Positions 19,217 to 28,531 of a stretch of 33,756 nt of DNA are shown here, one piece after another; the stretch's first letter is position 1, and each line of letters opens with the position of its first letter. Both the position numbers and the translations under genes were made by a program. Source of the DNA: a bacterium HR08 (lineage in GTDB: Bacteria; Acidobacteriota; Blastocatellia; HR10); NCBI GenBank assembly GCA_002898775.1, contig BEHK01000014.1, positions 1-33,756 on the forward strand. The letters are read 5' to 3'. A model generated the notes under the pieces. That model ran no database searches. It was not told the origin of the DNA and saw nothing but the letters and a program-made list of their open reading frames with translations.

Positions 19217-19591
19217 TCACGATGTCCGAGCAGCCGCTCGGGCCACCTGGACACGGATGGACTTGAGCAGGCACTTGCCGCCGGATTCGTCGCAGCGCGT
19301 AGTCACGCGATCGCCCGGCTTCACCTCCCCCAGGGTGATCGTCTGACGCGCCTTCGTGATCCGAGCGTCCGGAGCGACCTCCAACGTCATCTCTTTGCCC
19401 GTCCGCTGCTTGATCACGATCTGGTTCTTCGCCGTGTCGACGGAGACGACCTCACCGGAATGCGTCTTGAGCGCCGGACGCGCCGTCGCTTTCGGCGCCG
19501 GTGCTTGTCCGGCTTTTTGCTCCTGAGCCCACAGGCTGACCAATGGGATGATCAGGGAAAGCGCGACACTGCATGCGATCACTCGCCTCAT
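19217..19591 (-). CDS. Small secreted/periplasmic protein of unknown function
   Basis: 124 aa; signal peptide MRRVIACSVALSLIIPLVSLWAQE, then a beta-rich domain THSGEVVSVDTAKNQIVIKQRTGKEMTLEVAPDARITKARQTITLGEVKPGDRVTTRC. Confidence 0.8.
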   Translation of the reverse strand: MRRVIACSVALSLIIPLVSLWAQEQKAGQAPAPKATARPALKTHSGEVVSVDTAKNQIVIKQRTGKEMTLEVAPDARITKARQTITLGEVKPGDRVTTRCDESGGKCLLKSIRVQVARAAARTS

Positions 19592-19636
19592 GGCTCCATC
19601 CCTCCTCGTCGTTGTATTAGTGGTTCGACGGTTGCC

Positions 19637-19666
19637 ATTTTATGCGGTTAGGGGGCAAGGCGTCAA
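19637..19666 (-). promoter_or_regulatory. Putative sigma-70 promoter of the 19217..19591 gene
   Basis: Reverse strand TTGACG-18 nt-TAAAAT. Confidence 0.55.
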
Positions 19667-19695
19667 GAGCGCCGCTGGGAGAAAGCCCCCTCTTC

Positions 19696-19716
19696 GCGTG
19701 ATCCCCGGGATCACGC
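19696..19716. repeat. 21-nt perfect inverted repeat GCGTGATCCCCGGGATCACGC
   Basis: 10-bp arms around a single central C, between the rho 3' end and the next promoter; overlaps a second hairpin CGCCCTC-GCA-GAGGGCG (19714-19730). Confidence 0.9.
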
Positions 19717-19748
19717 CCTCGCAGAGGGCGGAGAGGGCGCGTCGAATC

Positions 19749-20945
19749 TCAGCGTCGCGACGAGGCGGCTCGCTCCGATTCGACTTGGAGCGAATTCAGG
19801 AACTCGGCGTTCGTCTTCGTCTTCGCCAGGCGCTCCAGCATGAGCTGCATCGCCTCGACCGGCGAGAGCGTGGCCAGAACGCGACGCAGGACGATGATGC
19901 GATTCAGATCCTGAGGCGGGATGAGCAACTCCTCCCGCCGCGTCCCCGACCGATGGATGTCAATGGCCGGGAAGACGCGCTTGTCCGCCAACGCGCGGTC
20001 CAGGTGAATCTCCATGTTGCCCGTTCCCTTGAACTCCTCGAAGATGACCTGGTCCATGCGCGATCCCGTATCAATGAGCGCCGTGGCGATGATGGTGAGA
20101 CTGCCCGCATCCTCCAGATTGCGCGCGGCGCCAAAGAAGCGCTTCGGCTTCTCCATGGCGCTGGCATCAATCCCCCCGGTCAGCGTCCGACCGCTCCGCT
20201 CCACGATAGAGTTGTGCGCGCGCGCCAAGCGGGTGATGGAATCCAACAGGATCACCACATCGTTCCCATACTCGACAAGCCGCTTGGCCTTCTCCAGGAC
20301 CATCTCCGCCACGCGCGCATGCCGCTCCGCCGGCTGATCGAAGGTGGAGGCGACAATCTCCCCGTGCACCTTGCGCTCCCAATCGGTGACCTCCTCCGGA
20401 CGCTCGTCAATCAGGAGAACGATCAGCTTCACCTCCGGATGATTGCGGGTGATCGAATTGGCGATCGTCTGCAGCAGCATCGTCTTCCCCGTGCGCGGCG
20501 GCGCCACGATCAGACCGCGCTGCCCCTTCCCGATCGGGGTCAACAGATCCATCACCCGCGCCGAGAGGTTGTCTGGCGTCGTCTCCAGGCGGAATCGCTC
20601 CTCCGGAAACAGCGGGACCAGCGTCTCAAAAGGCGGCGTCTCGCGCCGCTTGTCCGGAGGCTCCCCATTGATCGTCTCCACCCGCACCAGAGCGAAGTAT
20701 CGCTCATCATCGTGGGGCGGGCGACAGAGCCCACACACGACATCGCCCGTGCGCATCTTGAACCGACGAATTTGCGATTGCGCGACGTAGATGTCGTCCG
20801 GGCTGGGAATGTAGCCATTCTCGGGCGAGAGCAGAAAGCCATGCCCTTCGGGCAGGACCTCCAACACGCCCTCGATCAGGATGAGATCGTTTTTCGTCAT
20901 AGTCGAATGGGATGAAGCTTCATGTCCGGTATGGAACTCCTCCAT
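19749..20945 (-). CDS. rho: Transcription termination factor Rho (short N-terminus)
   Basis: [48 protein letters not shown]...[29 protein letters not shown]...[16 protein letters not shown]-type motifs...[26 protein letters not shown]. Start ambiguous among 20966, 20957, 20945 and 20900. Confidence 0.95.
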   Translation of the reverse strand: MEEFHTGHEASSHSTMTKNDLILIEGVLEVLPEGHGFLLSPENGYIPSPDDIYVAQSQIRRFKMRTGDVVCGLCRPPHDDERYFALVRVETINGEPPDKRRETPPFETLVPLFPEERFRLETTPDNLSARVMDLLTPIGKGQRGLIVAPPRTGKTMLLQTIANSITRNHPEVKLIVLLIDERPEEVTDWERKVHGEIVASTFDQPAERHARVAEMVLEKAKRLVEYGNDVVILLDSITRLARAHNSIVERSGRTLTGGIDASAMEKPKRFFGAARNLEDAGSLTIIATALIDTGSRMDQVIFEEFKGTGNMEIHLDRALADKRVFPAIDIHRSGTRREELLIPPQDLNRIIVLRRVLATLSPVEAMQLMLERLAKTKTNAEFLNSLQVESERAASSRR

Positions 20946-20962
20946 CCGCTCTCCCATAGCCC

Positions 20963-22687
20963 TCAACCCAGGAAGGACTTGAGCTTGGAGCTGATCGCCG
21001 GATGTCGCAGTTTCGCTAAGGCCCGAGCCTCGATCTGACGGACGCGCTCACGCGTGACGCCCAGATGCTTGCCGATCTCCTCCAGCGTGTATTCCTCCCC
21101 CTGCGGATTGAGGCCGAACCGCATGCGAATGATCGTCTGCTCGCGCGGCGTCAGCACCTTCAGCGATTCCTCCGTCACGCGCTTGAGGTTATTCTGAATC
21201 GCCAGCTCAATGGGGTTGTTGGAGCTCTTGTCCGGGATGAGGTGACCGAGCCGGACTTCCTCGTTCTCAAACATGGGCGTCTCCAAGGAGACCGGTCCCT
21301 GCGCGGCCTCCATCAGTTGCCGCAGCTTCTCGGTCGTGATCCCCACCTTCCGCGCGATCTCGGCCGGCGTCGGCTCCCGTCCCAACTTCTCACTCAGCTC
21401 CCGCGTCACCTGCCGGACGCGCTCCAACGTATCGGTCACGTGCACGGGGAGACGAATCGTCCGCGCCTTGTCCGAAATCGCCCGCCGAATCGCCTGTCGA
21501 ATCCACCATACGGCATACGTCGAGAACTTATACCCCCGCCGATAGTCGAACTTCTCGACCGCCTTCATGAGCCCGATGTTCCCTTCTTGAATGAGGTCAA
21601 GGAGCGGCAGCCCCAAATGCGCATATCGCTTGGCGAAGGCGATCACCAGACGCAGGTTCGCTTCCGTCAACTCGCGCTTCGCCTGTTCCGACTGCTGCTC
21701 GCCCCGCGTGATCCGCTCCAACGTTCGAGCCGGGTCTTGAAGCGCGACACCGTATTGCGCCTCCAACTCCCGCATCCGCCGTCGGGCCGCGCGCAGACGC
21801 GCGAGCGTCTCGGCCGACTTCCGCCCGCTCCGCTTGGCGGCGGCCTCGGCTTGCGCCACCTCCTCGCGCGCTCGCTGCAGTTCCTCAACCGCTTGCCGGA
21901 TCTTCGCGATGAGTCTCTCGCGAACCGAGGGCGTCAGATCCAGTTCCCGAATCTTGCGCGAGAGCTCAACCCGCGTCTTCTGAAATTGGCGCAGCAGCCG
22001 ACGCCGACGCGCCCCATCCTTGCGAAGCGTCCGGAGCCGCTCCGCTTGCGAGCGACAGCGCCGATAGAGCTTCTTCACCTCGTCCAGAATATGCAACACC
22101 TGCGCCCTCAACTGACGCGCTCGCTCCTCGGACGAGGCCTCAGCCTCCGTATCCACGAGCTCCTCCAGCTCGATCTCCCCCTTCCGAAGCCGCTCCCCCA
22201 GCGCCAAAAGCTCCATGACGGCGATCGGCGAACGAGAGAGGGCCTTCCGCACCATGCGCTGCCCGCGCTCAATGCGCTTGGCCAGCATGACCTCCCCTTC
22301 CTGCGTCAGCAGGGGCGTCGAGGCGATCTCCCGAAAATACGTCCGAATCGCATCGACCGCCTCAACTTCCTCGATCTCCCCCTCTCCCGCGATCTCCTCC
22401 TCTAACGCCTCACCCTCAGAGAGGCCTTCCAATCCCTCCTCAAACTCCTCGGGATAGGCGAAATCCAAGAGGTCCTCACGGGAGAATCCCTCCTCCAGAG
22501 AGGACGGGTCTTCTTCCATGAGGAGCTCGTCATCAATGGATTCCAGTAAGGTCTCCATACGCGTTCTCGTCTTCTTCAGAATCCGCCCCACGCTTACTGG
22601 ATGTCGGGTCGTCTCCGCACGTTGCTCTTCCGACGAAGCGACCGAAGTTCGGTCCTGCACAGAGGGCCCCGCTTTTCCCCGGAGCAC
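20963..22687 (-). CDS. rpoD: RNA polymerase primary sigma factor RpoD (sigma-70)
   Basis: [83 protein letters not shown]...[63 protein letters not shown]. Start uncertain (GTG 22687 or ATG 22558). Confidence 0.97.
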   Translation of the reverse strand: MLRGKAGPSVQDRTSVASSEEQRAETTRHPVSVGRILKKTRTRMETLLESIDDELLMEEDPSSLEEGFSREDLLDFAYPEEFEEGLEGLSEGEALEEEIAGEGEIEEVEAVDAIRTYFREIASTPLLTQEGEVMLAKRIERGQRMVRKALSRSPIAVMELLALGERLRKGEIELEELVDTEAEASSEERARQLRAQVLHILDEVKKLYRRCRSQAERLRTLRKDGARRRRLLRQFQKTRVELSRKIRELDLTPSVRERLIAKIRQAVEELQRAREEVAQAEAAAKRSGRKSAETLARLRAARRRMRELEAQYGVALQDPARTLERITRGEQQSEQAKRELTEANLRLVIAFAKRYAHLGLPLLDLIQEGNIGLMKAVEKFDYRRGYKFSTYAVWWIRQAIRRAISDKARTIRLPVHVTDTLERVRQVTRELSEKLGREPTPAEIARKVGITTEKLRQLMEAAQGPVSLETPMFENEEVRLGHLIPDKSSNNPIELAIQNNLKRVTEESLKVLTPREQTIIRMRFGLNPQGEEYTLEEIGKHLGVTRERVRQIEARALAKLRHPAISSKLKSFLG

Positions 22688-22742
22688 CCAGGCGGCGGCA
22701 CGCCCTGTCCCCTCACGCGCTCCTCGACAACCCGCCGGGTGC
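22684..22742 (-). promoter_or_regulatory. Predicted long-range hairpin in the rpoD 5' leader
   Basis: Reverse strand GCACCCGGCGG pairs with CCGCC(T)GGGTGC (11 bp, one bulge), overlapping the candidate GTG start at 22687. Confidence 0.4.
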
Positions 22743-22775
22743 CTGAGACGCCCACCCTCTCTACAGAACCAGTTA

Positions 22776-22805
22776 AGTGTACGGAGAAGAAGTCCCTTTT
22801 GTCAA
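22776..22805 (-). promoter_or_regulatory. Putative sigma-70 promoter for rpoD
   Basis: Reverse strand TTGACA-18 nt-TACACT. Confidence 0.6.
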
Positions 22806-22809
22806 GCAC

Positions 22810-22846
22810 GAAAAAGAAAAATCCCCCTCCCGGCTCGGGAGGGGGA
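22810..22846 (-). terminator. Intrinsic terminator of hsp20
   Basis: Reverse strand ATCCCCCTCCCGAGCCGGGAGGGGGATTTTTCTTTTTCG. Confidence 0.9.
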
Positions 22847-22855
22847 TGACGATCC

Positions 22856-23377
22856 TCACTTGGCCGCCGCCTCGGCCGCCCGGGGAGCTTCCAGCACCTT
22901 CACCTGGACCTTCTTCACCTCCAGCGCCGCCGGAGCTGGCATCACCAACTCCAGGACGCCATTCCGATAGACGGCCTCGATCTGGTCCGTGTTGACCCCC
23001 TCAGGCAGCGGGATCACCCGCTCGAAGCTCCCATAGGCGATCTCCCGACGGATGAAGTTGGCTTCCTCGACCTTTCGATCAAACGTCTTGCGACCGCGAA
23101 TCGCGAGCTGATTGCCCGTGACGCTGATGTCCAAGTCCTTCGGATCCACACCCGGCACCTCCACCCGCAGATGCAGCTTCCCCTGATCTACGAACGCTTC
23201 GACCGGAATCCACGAGCTGGACAGCCGAGGAAGCCCCTCCTCCTCGGACCGAGGCGCGAACCACTCTTCAAGATCCCGGGTCAGATCATAGAAGACCCGG
23301 CGAAACATGTTGTCAATGTCTCGGTAGAGATTGAAGAACTCATCAAACGGTCGCCATCTCGCCAGCATAGCCTTCAC
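22856..23377 (-). CDS. Hsp20/alpha-crystallin small heat-shock protein
   Basis: 173 aa: WIPVEAFVDQGKLHLRVEVPGVDPKDLDISVTGNQLAIRGRKTFDRKVEEANFIRREIAYGSFERVIPLPEGVNTDQIEAVYRNGVLELVMPAPA. Confidence 0.95.
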   Translation of the reverse strand: MKAMLARWRPFDEFFNLYRDIDNMFRRVFYDLTRDLEEWFAPRSEEEGLPRLSSSWIPVEAFVDQGKLHLRVEVPGVDPKDLDISVTGNQLAIRGRKTFDRKVEEANFIRREIAYGSFERVIPLPEGVNTDQIEAVYRNGVLELVMPAPAALEVKKVQVKVLEAPRAAEAAAK

Positions 23378-23419
23378 CTCCCAAAAGTTTCGTTTTATTC
23401 GCTCAACTTTCCTGCTATG

Positions 23420-23448
23420 AATATAGTAAGATTTTCTGATTTTGTCAA
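23420..23448 (-). promoter_or_regulatory. Consensus sigma-70 promoter of hsp20
   Basis: Reverse strand TTGACA-AAATCAGAAAATCTTAC(17)-TATATT. Confidence 0.8.
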
Positions 23449-23497
23449 GAGCATGGATTGGCCTCCCTCCATCTTCTATGTGCTCACTAAGCCTCAG

Positions 23498-25195
23498 TTA
23501 TTTCAGCACCTTGAGCCTTACAATGCCGTACTCGCCATCTGATCCAAGCAGCTCAACATCGAACCCAGGAGAGCTGCGAAGCTCGCGCACATGGCGCCAT
23601 CGGGTTACAACGAGCATGGAGCCGAGATCGTGCGCGATTTCACGTAACTCTTTTTGAGAGAAGATGATGCGGACTCTCCCGCGCTCATCATAGATCGAAC
23701 GCGCGTTGGTGTAGAAGGTCAACGTATGGTGAAACCAACCGTACCCGACAAGTTTCTCCTCGGGCCGGAAATTTTTCAAAGCGATCTCGGCTAGGGTTCG
23801 ATGGGACTCTTTTCTTTCAATCGCGGGCTGAAAGATCTCAAGCAGTACGGGCACACTGGCGACACATACCGAGAGAATGAGCAGAATGAGGGCCTTCTGT
23901 CGAGCGGCGAGCGCCAGTCCGATTCCGACCAAAGCTCCTCCCCCGATCCCCACGAGCAAGAGGGGCTTCGTGGCGTTGACCTCCCCAAGCTCTCGTTGGG
24001 CATAGAGGAGCGCCGCTCCGGCAATGGCGAAGAAAAAGATCGGGAGTGAGATCGCCTGCAGCCTCATCGCGCGATCCGGAGACGCCCCCCATAGGCGGAG
24101 CAGTTCAGCAGCAGCCAGGAGAGCAGCGGCCGGGATGACGGGCAACAGATAGCCCGGAAGCTTGGACTGAGAGAAAGAGAAGAAGAGGAAGGGCCAGGCG
24201 ATCCACAGGGCCGCGAACACCTTGAGGCGTGCACAGGATTGGTTCTCGGAATCCTCGCTCGAAGCGACGCCGCGTCGCTCTCTGAGAAGCCGCGCGAGGG
24301 CCAGAAGGAGCAGAGGCGTCCACGGGAACATACCCACGAGCAAGACGGGGAGATAGTAATACACAGGGCCGGGGTGTTGAAATCGCCCGGTCGTGTAACG
24401 CTGGATGTGGTGCTCGATGAAGAACTCATTGATGAACCGCCATCCGTGTCGCGCGAGCATGGGACCATACCAACTGGCGCATGCGAGCAGGAAGGCGAGT
24501 CCACTCCAAGCGAGCTCTTTCCCTCGCGGGAATATCCTCAGCGACTGGCGAAGGAAGAGAGAGCTCCCGATGATCAGAATGGGGAAAAGTACCCCGACGA
24601 GCCCCTTCGCGAGGACGGCGAGGCCGAAGCAGAAGCCGGCCGCGATGAAGAGCCGGGCTCGGCTTCGGGGCGCAGTCGCCTCTGAAGCGAGGAAGAGGAA
24701 GCAGAGGCCGGCTGTGAGTGTCGCCGAGAACGGCATATCGGTCGTCGCGCCGCGCGCGAAGCCGAAGGCCATTGGAGTCACGATGAAACAGCACGCGGCG
24801 AAGAAGCCATAGAGGGGAGAGTGTACCCGCCGTCCTACGCCGTAGAGGAAGAAGGCCACGGCTGTCGCCAGCAGCGCCGAGGGCAATCGAGCGGCGAACT
24901 CGCTGACGCCCAAGGCCTGCATGCTGAGCGCCATCAACCAGTAGGTGAGGGCGGGCTTCTCCAGCCAGGGCTGTCCGCCGATTGTCGGGGTGATGGGATC
25001 TCGGCGAGCCAGCATCTCTCGAGCGACCTGGGCATAACGCGGTTCATCGGGGCCGATGAGGGCCATCGCGCCCAGGCGGTAGAAGAAGAAGAGTCCGCAC
25101 ACTCCCGTCAGCAGGAGCAGCCATAGCATCTCCTTCTGCAGCCGGCGCGCGAGCACCGAACAGAGATTATGAGAGGGGTCTTTTTGAGCGAGCAA
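23498..25195 (-). CDS. GT39/ArnT-like membrane glycosyltransferase
   Basis: Multi-TM ORF with FYRLGAMALIGPDEPRYAQVAREMLARRDPITPTIGGQPWLEKPALTYWLMALSMQALGVSEFAARLPSAL, typical of dolichyl-phosphate-mannose-type/ArnT glycosyltransferases. Start may be internal. Confidence 0.88.
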   Translation of the reverse strand: MLAQKDPSHNLCSVLARRLQKEMLWLLLLTGVCGLFFFYRLGAMALIGPDEPRYAQVAREMLARRDPITPTIGGQPWLEKPALTYWLMALSMQALGVSEFAARLPSALLATAVAFFLYGVGRRVHSPLYGFFAACCFIVTPMAFGFARGATTDMPFSATLTAGLCFLFLASEATAPRSRARLFIAAGFCFGLAVLAKGLVGVLFPILIIGSSLFLRQSLRIFPRGKELAWSGLAFLLACASWYGPMLARHGWRFINEFFIEHHIQRYTTGRFQHPGPVYYYLPVLLVGMFPWTPLLLLALARLLRERRGVASSEDSENQSCARLKVFAALWIAWPFLFFSFSQSKLPGYLLPVIPAAALLAAAELLRLWGASPDRAMRLQAISLPIFFFAIAGAALLYAQRELGEVNATKPLLLVGIGGGALVGIGLALAARQKALILLILSVCVASVPVLLEIFQPAIERKESHRTLAEIALKNFRPEEKLVGYGWFHHTLTFYTNARSIYDERGRVRIIFSQKELREIAHDLGSMLVVTRWRHVRELRSSPGFDVELLGSDGEYGIVRLKVLK

Positions 25196-25286
25196 GCTCG
25201 ATCGAGCATGCCGGTGATGGAGCGCGGTGCTTACGACGGCGCGTCGCTTGCCCCTCAGGATCGGGCTTCATTACACTTGACACACG

Positions 25287-26240
25287 ATGATGCGCGTGGC
25301 GGTCGTCGGCGTGGGGCGCATTGGGAAAGAGCATGTGCGGATCTACACCTCGCTCCCGGAGGCCACGCTCGTTGGCGTGTGCGACACGGATCGGGCGCGA
25401 GGCGAGCAGATCGCCGCGCAATACGCCGTTCGGTACTACGCCGATTATCACGAGCTCCTCGGCCAGGTGGATGCTGTGAGCATCGCCGTCCCGACTGAGA
25501 GCCACTGCGAGATCGCCTGCGAATTCTTGAGACACGGCGTGGCCGTGCTCGTGGAGAAGCCGATGGCGCGCACATTGGAAGAGGCTGAGCGCATGATCCG
25601 GTGGGCGCGGGAGACGGGAGCGCTCCTGCAGGTCGGGCATCTGGAGCGGTTCAACCCGGCAGTGCGGGCGCTGACACCGCTCGTCTTCGAGCCCAAGTTC
25701 TTCGAGGTTCACCGCCTGGGCGAGTTCACCGAGCGCAGCTTGGACATTGACGTCGTCCTCGACCTGATGATTCACGATTTAGACATCCTGCTCTCTCTGG
25801 TCGAGGCCGATATTCAGGCGATTGACGCGGTGGGTGTCCCCATCCTGACCGATCGCGTGGACATCGCCAATGCGCGCCTGGAGTTCGCCAACGGCTGCGT
25901 CGCCAACGTGACGGCGAGCCGCATCTCGCGGGAGAGGGTGCGAAAGCTCCGGGTCTTTCAACCGAACGCGTATCTCTCCCTGGACTATACCCGTCAGGAG
26001 CTGGAGGTCTATCGCCTCGTGACCCCCTCCGATCTCGGCCAGCGCCCGCGCATCGTCGCCGAGCGCGTTCCGGTGGCGAAGGACGAGCCGCTGCGCGCGC
26101 AGCTTCAGTCTTTTCTGAGGTGTGTGCGCGAAGGGGCGCCTCCTCTTGTGAGCGGCGAGGATGGACGCAAGGCGCTGGCGCTGGCGCTGCGCATTCTCGC
26201 GGCGATCGAAGCGCGTGGGCATCGCGTGGGGATCAGTTGA
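25287..26240 (+). CDS. Gfo/Idh/MocA family NAD(P)-dependent oxidoreductase
   Basis: MMRVAVVGVGRIGKEHVRIYTSLPEATLVGVCDTDRARGEQIAAQY...VSIAVPTESHCEIACEFLRHGVAVLVEKPMARTLEEAERMI. Confidence 0.93.
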   Translation: MMRVAVVGVGRIGKEHVRIYTSLPEATLVGVCDTDRARGEQIAAQYAVRYYADYHELLGQVDAVSIAVPTESHCEIACEFLRHGVAVLVEKPMARTLEEAERMIRWARETGALLQVGHLERFNPAVRALTPLVFEPKFFEVHRLGEFTERSLDIDVVLDLMIHDLDILLSLVEADIQAIDAVGVPILTDRVDIANARLEFANGCVANVTASRISRERVRKLRVFQPNAYLSLDYTRQELEVYRLVTPSDLGQRPRIVAERVPVAKDEPLRAQLQSFLRCVREGAPPLVSGEDGRKALALALRILAAIEARGHRVGIS

Positions 26241-26266
26241 TTCGGCGGCCAGCTCCGGGCTATCAT
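26237..26266 (+). promoter_or_regulatory. Putative promoter for the TonB-family gene
   Basis: TTGATT-18 nt-TATCAT. Confidence 0.4.
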
Positions 26267-26385
26267 TGTGCGTGTTTCGGATCGCGAGGCAGCGTTCGGC
26301 CAGAAGAAGCCGTCGGCGAAATGGCACCGTGGGCGTCGTGCCAGGTTGCTCCGCGCACGCTCGGCTGGAATGAAAGGACGGGCAG

Positions 26386-27342
26386 ATGGAGCGCCTCTCC
26401 TTCCAGACGGCTCTTGCCCTGAGCGAGACGTCTCGCTTGACGCGGGAAGCACGCGTCGGAGTGGTGATCTCGCTGCTGCTTCATCTGGTTCTTGCTCTCG
26501 TGATCTCGCTTTGGGGAGCTTCTCCGCCGCCATCCGCTTCGGCGGAAGGGGAGAGATGGGCCGCGGTCGGATACCCCCGCGCGGAGATCATCGAGCTGGA
26601 TAAACCCTTCTATGCGCCTCCGCCGGAAGTGATTCGGCAACTTGGGGGAGTGGAAGCCGCGCGTCCGCCGCGACGTCCCGAATTTCTCTCCGAGCGCACG
26701 ACGATCGCGCGGGGGGAGCCGAATCCCAACCCCATGGGCTCTTCCTCGCTGCCGAAGGTGAGTGGCCGAGGTCGTGCGCTGCCGGAGCTGATCGAGGACA
26801 AGCCTCCGGCCTCTCGCACCTCAGCCGGTTCGTCTTCTCAGGAAGCGCGGGCGGACCCGCGCCTGGCTCCGACTCTTCCGGCCCCGGGATCCCGCGCAGA
26901 AGCGCTCGACCGTCGTCGCGACTCCATTCCAGAATCCATCCTCGCCGCGCTTCGCGGCAGCAGTGCTCCGGCTTCGGTGGAATCGTTCAGCAATCCACAA
27001 TCGGGCGTGACGCTGGAGGGCCCGCCGTCGGTGAATGCCCAAGCTGTCGCCGCCATGGAAGAGTACCGCGCGTATTTGGAGCGCGCGATCCAGCAACGGT
27101 GGTTCATCCCCCCGGAGGCGAATCTCCTTCAAGCGCCGACGACGGTGATTGTCGTCTTCGAAGTCGCGCGGGATGGACGGCTGCTGCAATTGCGGCTGCG
27201 ACAATCTTCGGGCATCCCGGCGCTTGATCGGGCGGCCATCAACGCGGTTCGTCTGGCTGCGCCGTTTCGTCCGCTGCCAAGCGTGTACGCCTTCGAGAGT
27301 CAGTGGTTCACGGACAAGTTCATCTATTATCCACCTCGATGA
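26386..27342 (+). CDS. TonB-family energy-transducer-like protein
   Basis: Single N-terminal TM (VGVVISLLLHLVLALVISLWGA), Pro-rich linker, C-terminal TonB-like domain RAIQQRWFIPPEANLLQAPTTVIVVFEVARDGRLLQLRLRQSSGIPALDRAAINAVRLAAPFRPLP. Confidence 0.88.
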   Translation: MERLSFQTALALSETSRLTREARVGVVISLLLHLVLALVISLWGASPPPSASAEGERWAAVGYPRAEIIELDKPFYAPPPEVIRQLGGVEAARPPRRPEFLSERTTIARGEPNPNPMGSSSLPKVSGRGRALPELIEDKPPASRTSAGSSSQEARADPRLAPTLPAPGSRAEALDRRRDSIPESILAALRGSSAPASVESFSNPQSGVTLEGPPSVNAQAVAAMEEYRAYLERAIQQRWFIPPEANLLQAPTTVIVVFEVARDGRLLQLRLRQSSGIPALDRAAINAVRLAAPFRPLPSVYAFESQWFTDKFIYYPPR

Positions 27343-27457
27343 GCTGACGGTCGTGAGCGTCGGTGTCGGTCGCGCGCCGGAGATTCGCAGAGCGCGCGCT
27401 CAGGCCTTCCAACGGGGTGGACCGCACGGATCGAGAGATCGGGATAGAGGATCAGTC

Positions 27458-27541
27458 ATGACGCGGGGGCAACGGTGGGGAGCATGGTTGCTCTTGACCG
27501 CGCTGCTGCTGCTCAGCCTCATGCGCGGATTCTGGCCATGA
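27458..27541 (+). CDS. 27-aa single-TM peptide overlapping the miaA start
   Basis: ATG at 27458: MTRGQRWGAWLLLTALLLLSLMRGFWP, stop TGA inside ATGA with the miaA ATG (27538). It is the tail of the tracked ORF 27149..27541, so the true start is uncertain. Confidence 0.5.
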   Translation: MTRGQRWGAWLLLTALLLLSLMRGFWP

Positions 27542-28515
27542 CCGCGGAGCGTCCGATCTTGGCCATCGTGGGACCGACGGCATCAGGGAAGAGCGAACTG
27601 GGGATCGCCCTAGCCGAAGCTTTCGATGGTGAGATCATCAACTGCGATTCCGTGCAGCTGTACCGAGGGCTTTACGTGGGCACGGCGAAGGTCCCGCCGG
27701 AGAAGCGGCGCGGCGTCCCGCACCATCTCATTGATGTCCTGGAGCCCACGGAGCATTTCACGGCGGGCGAATATGCGCGTCGCGCGCTCTCGGTCATCGA
27801 GGCGGTCGAGGCGCGGGGCAAGCTCGCCATTCTCGTCGGTGGGACAGGCTTCTACATCCGGGCGCTGCGTCAACCGCTCTTCTCCTCCCCGCCGACGGAC
27901 CTCGCCTTGCGAGAGCGATTGAAGCGCATCCTTCAGCGGCACGGGCCGCAGCATCTGCATCGGATGCTCGCGCGCGTGGATCCGGAGGCAGCCGCGCGCA
28001 TCCCCCCGCGAGATTGGGCGCGCACGACGCGCGCGCTAGAGTATTTCTTTCAGACCGGGCGGCGCATCTCCGAAGCGCAGCGCGAGCGTCCCGCTCCTCC
28101 TCCGCTGGCGCGGAGGTTGCACCTGATCGCCTTGAATCCGCCGCGCGAGGAGCTGTACCGCCGCATCAATCGGCGCGCGGAGGAGATGTTCGCGCGCGGA
28201 TGGGTCGAGGAGGTTCAAGCGCTGCTGCGAGCGGGCGTCCCGGAGACGGCCAAGGCGCTTCAGGCCCACGGGTATCGGCGGATCGTGCAATACCTGCGCG
28301 GGGAGATCTCGCTCGCGCGAGCGCTTGAGCTGACGCAGCGCGACGTGCGCCATTACGCGAAGCGGCAGCTCACCTGGTTTCGTCACGAACCCAACGTCAT
28401 ATGGTTTCACGGATTTGGCGATGACCCTCATCTTCAGGGCGAGGTGATGCGCGTGATTCGCGCGCGATGGGGGGATCTCTTGACCGATGTTGAAAACCGG
28501 GCCGCGAAGTGTTAG
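27538..28515 (+). CDS. miaA: tRNA dimethylallyltransferase
   Basis: MTAERPILAIVGPTASGKSELGIALAEAFDGEIINCDSVQLYRGLYVGTAKVPPEKRRGVPHHLIDVLEPTEHFTAGEYARRAL...RDVRHYAKRQLTWFRHEPNVIWF. Confidence 0.97.
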   Translation: MTAERPILAIVGPTASGKSELGIALAEAFDGEIINCDSVQLYRGLYVGTAKVPPEKRRGVPHHLIDVLEPTEHFTAGEYARRALSVIEAVEARGKLAILVGGTGFYIRALRQPLFSSPPTDLALRERLKRILQRHGPQHLHRMLARVDPEAAARIPPRDWARTTRALEYFFQTGRRISEAQRERPAPPPLARRLHLIALNPPREELYRRINRRAEEMFARGWVEEVQALLRAGVPETAKALQAHGYRRIVQYLRGEISLARALELTQRDVRHYAKRQLTWFRHEPNVIWFHGFGDDPHLQGEVMRVIRARWGDLLTDVENRAAKC

Positions 28516-28531
28516 GGTTAGGGGTGATCCC

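Noticed and set aside
28510-28523. GTTAGGGTTAGGGG telomere-like repeat
   Set aside because: Only two units, located in the leader just upstream of tmk; more likely chance or part of the ribosome-binding region.
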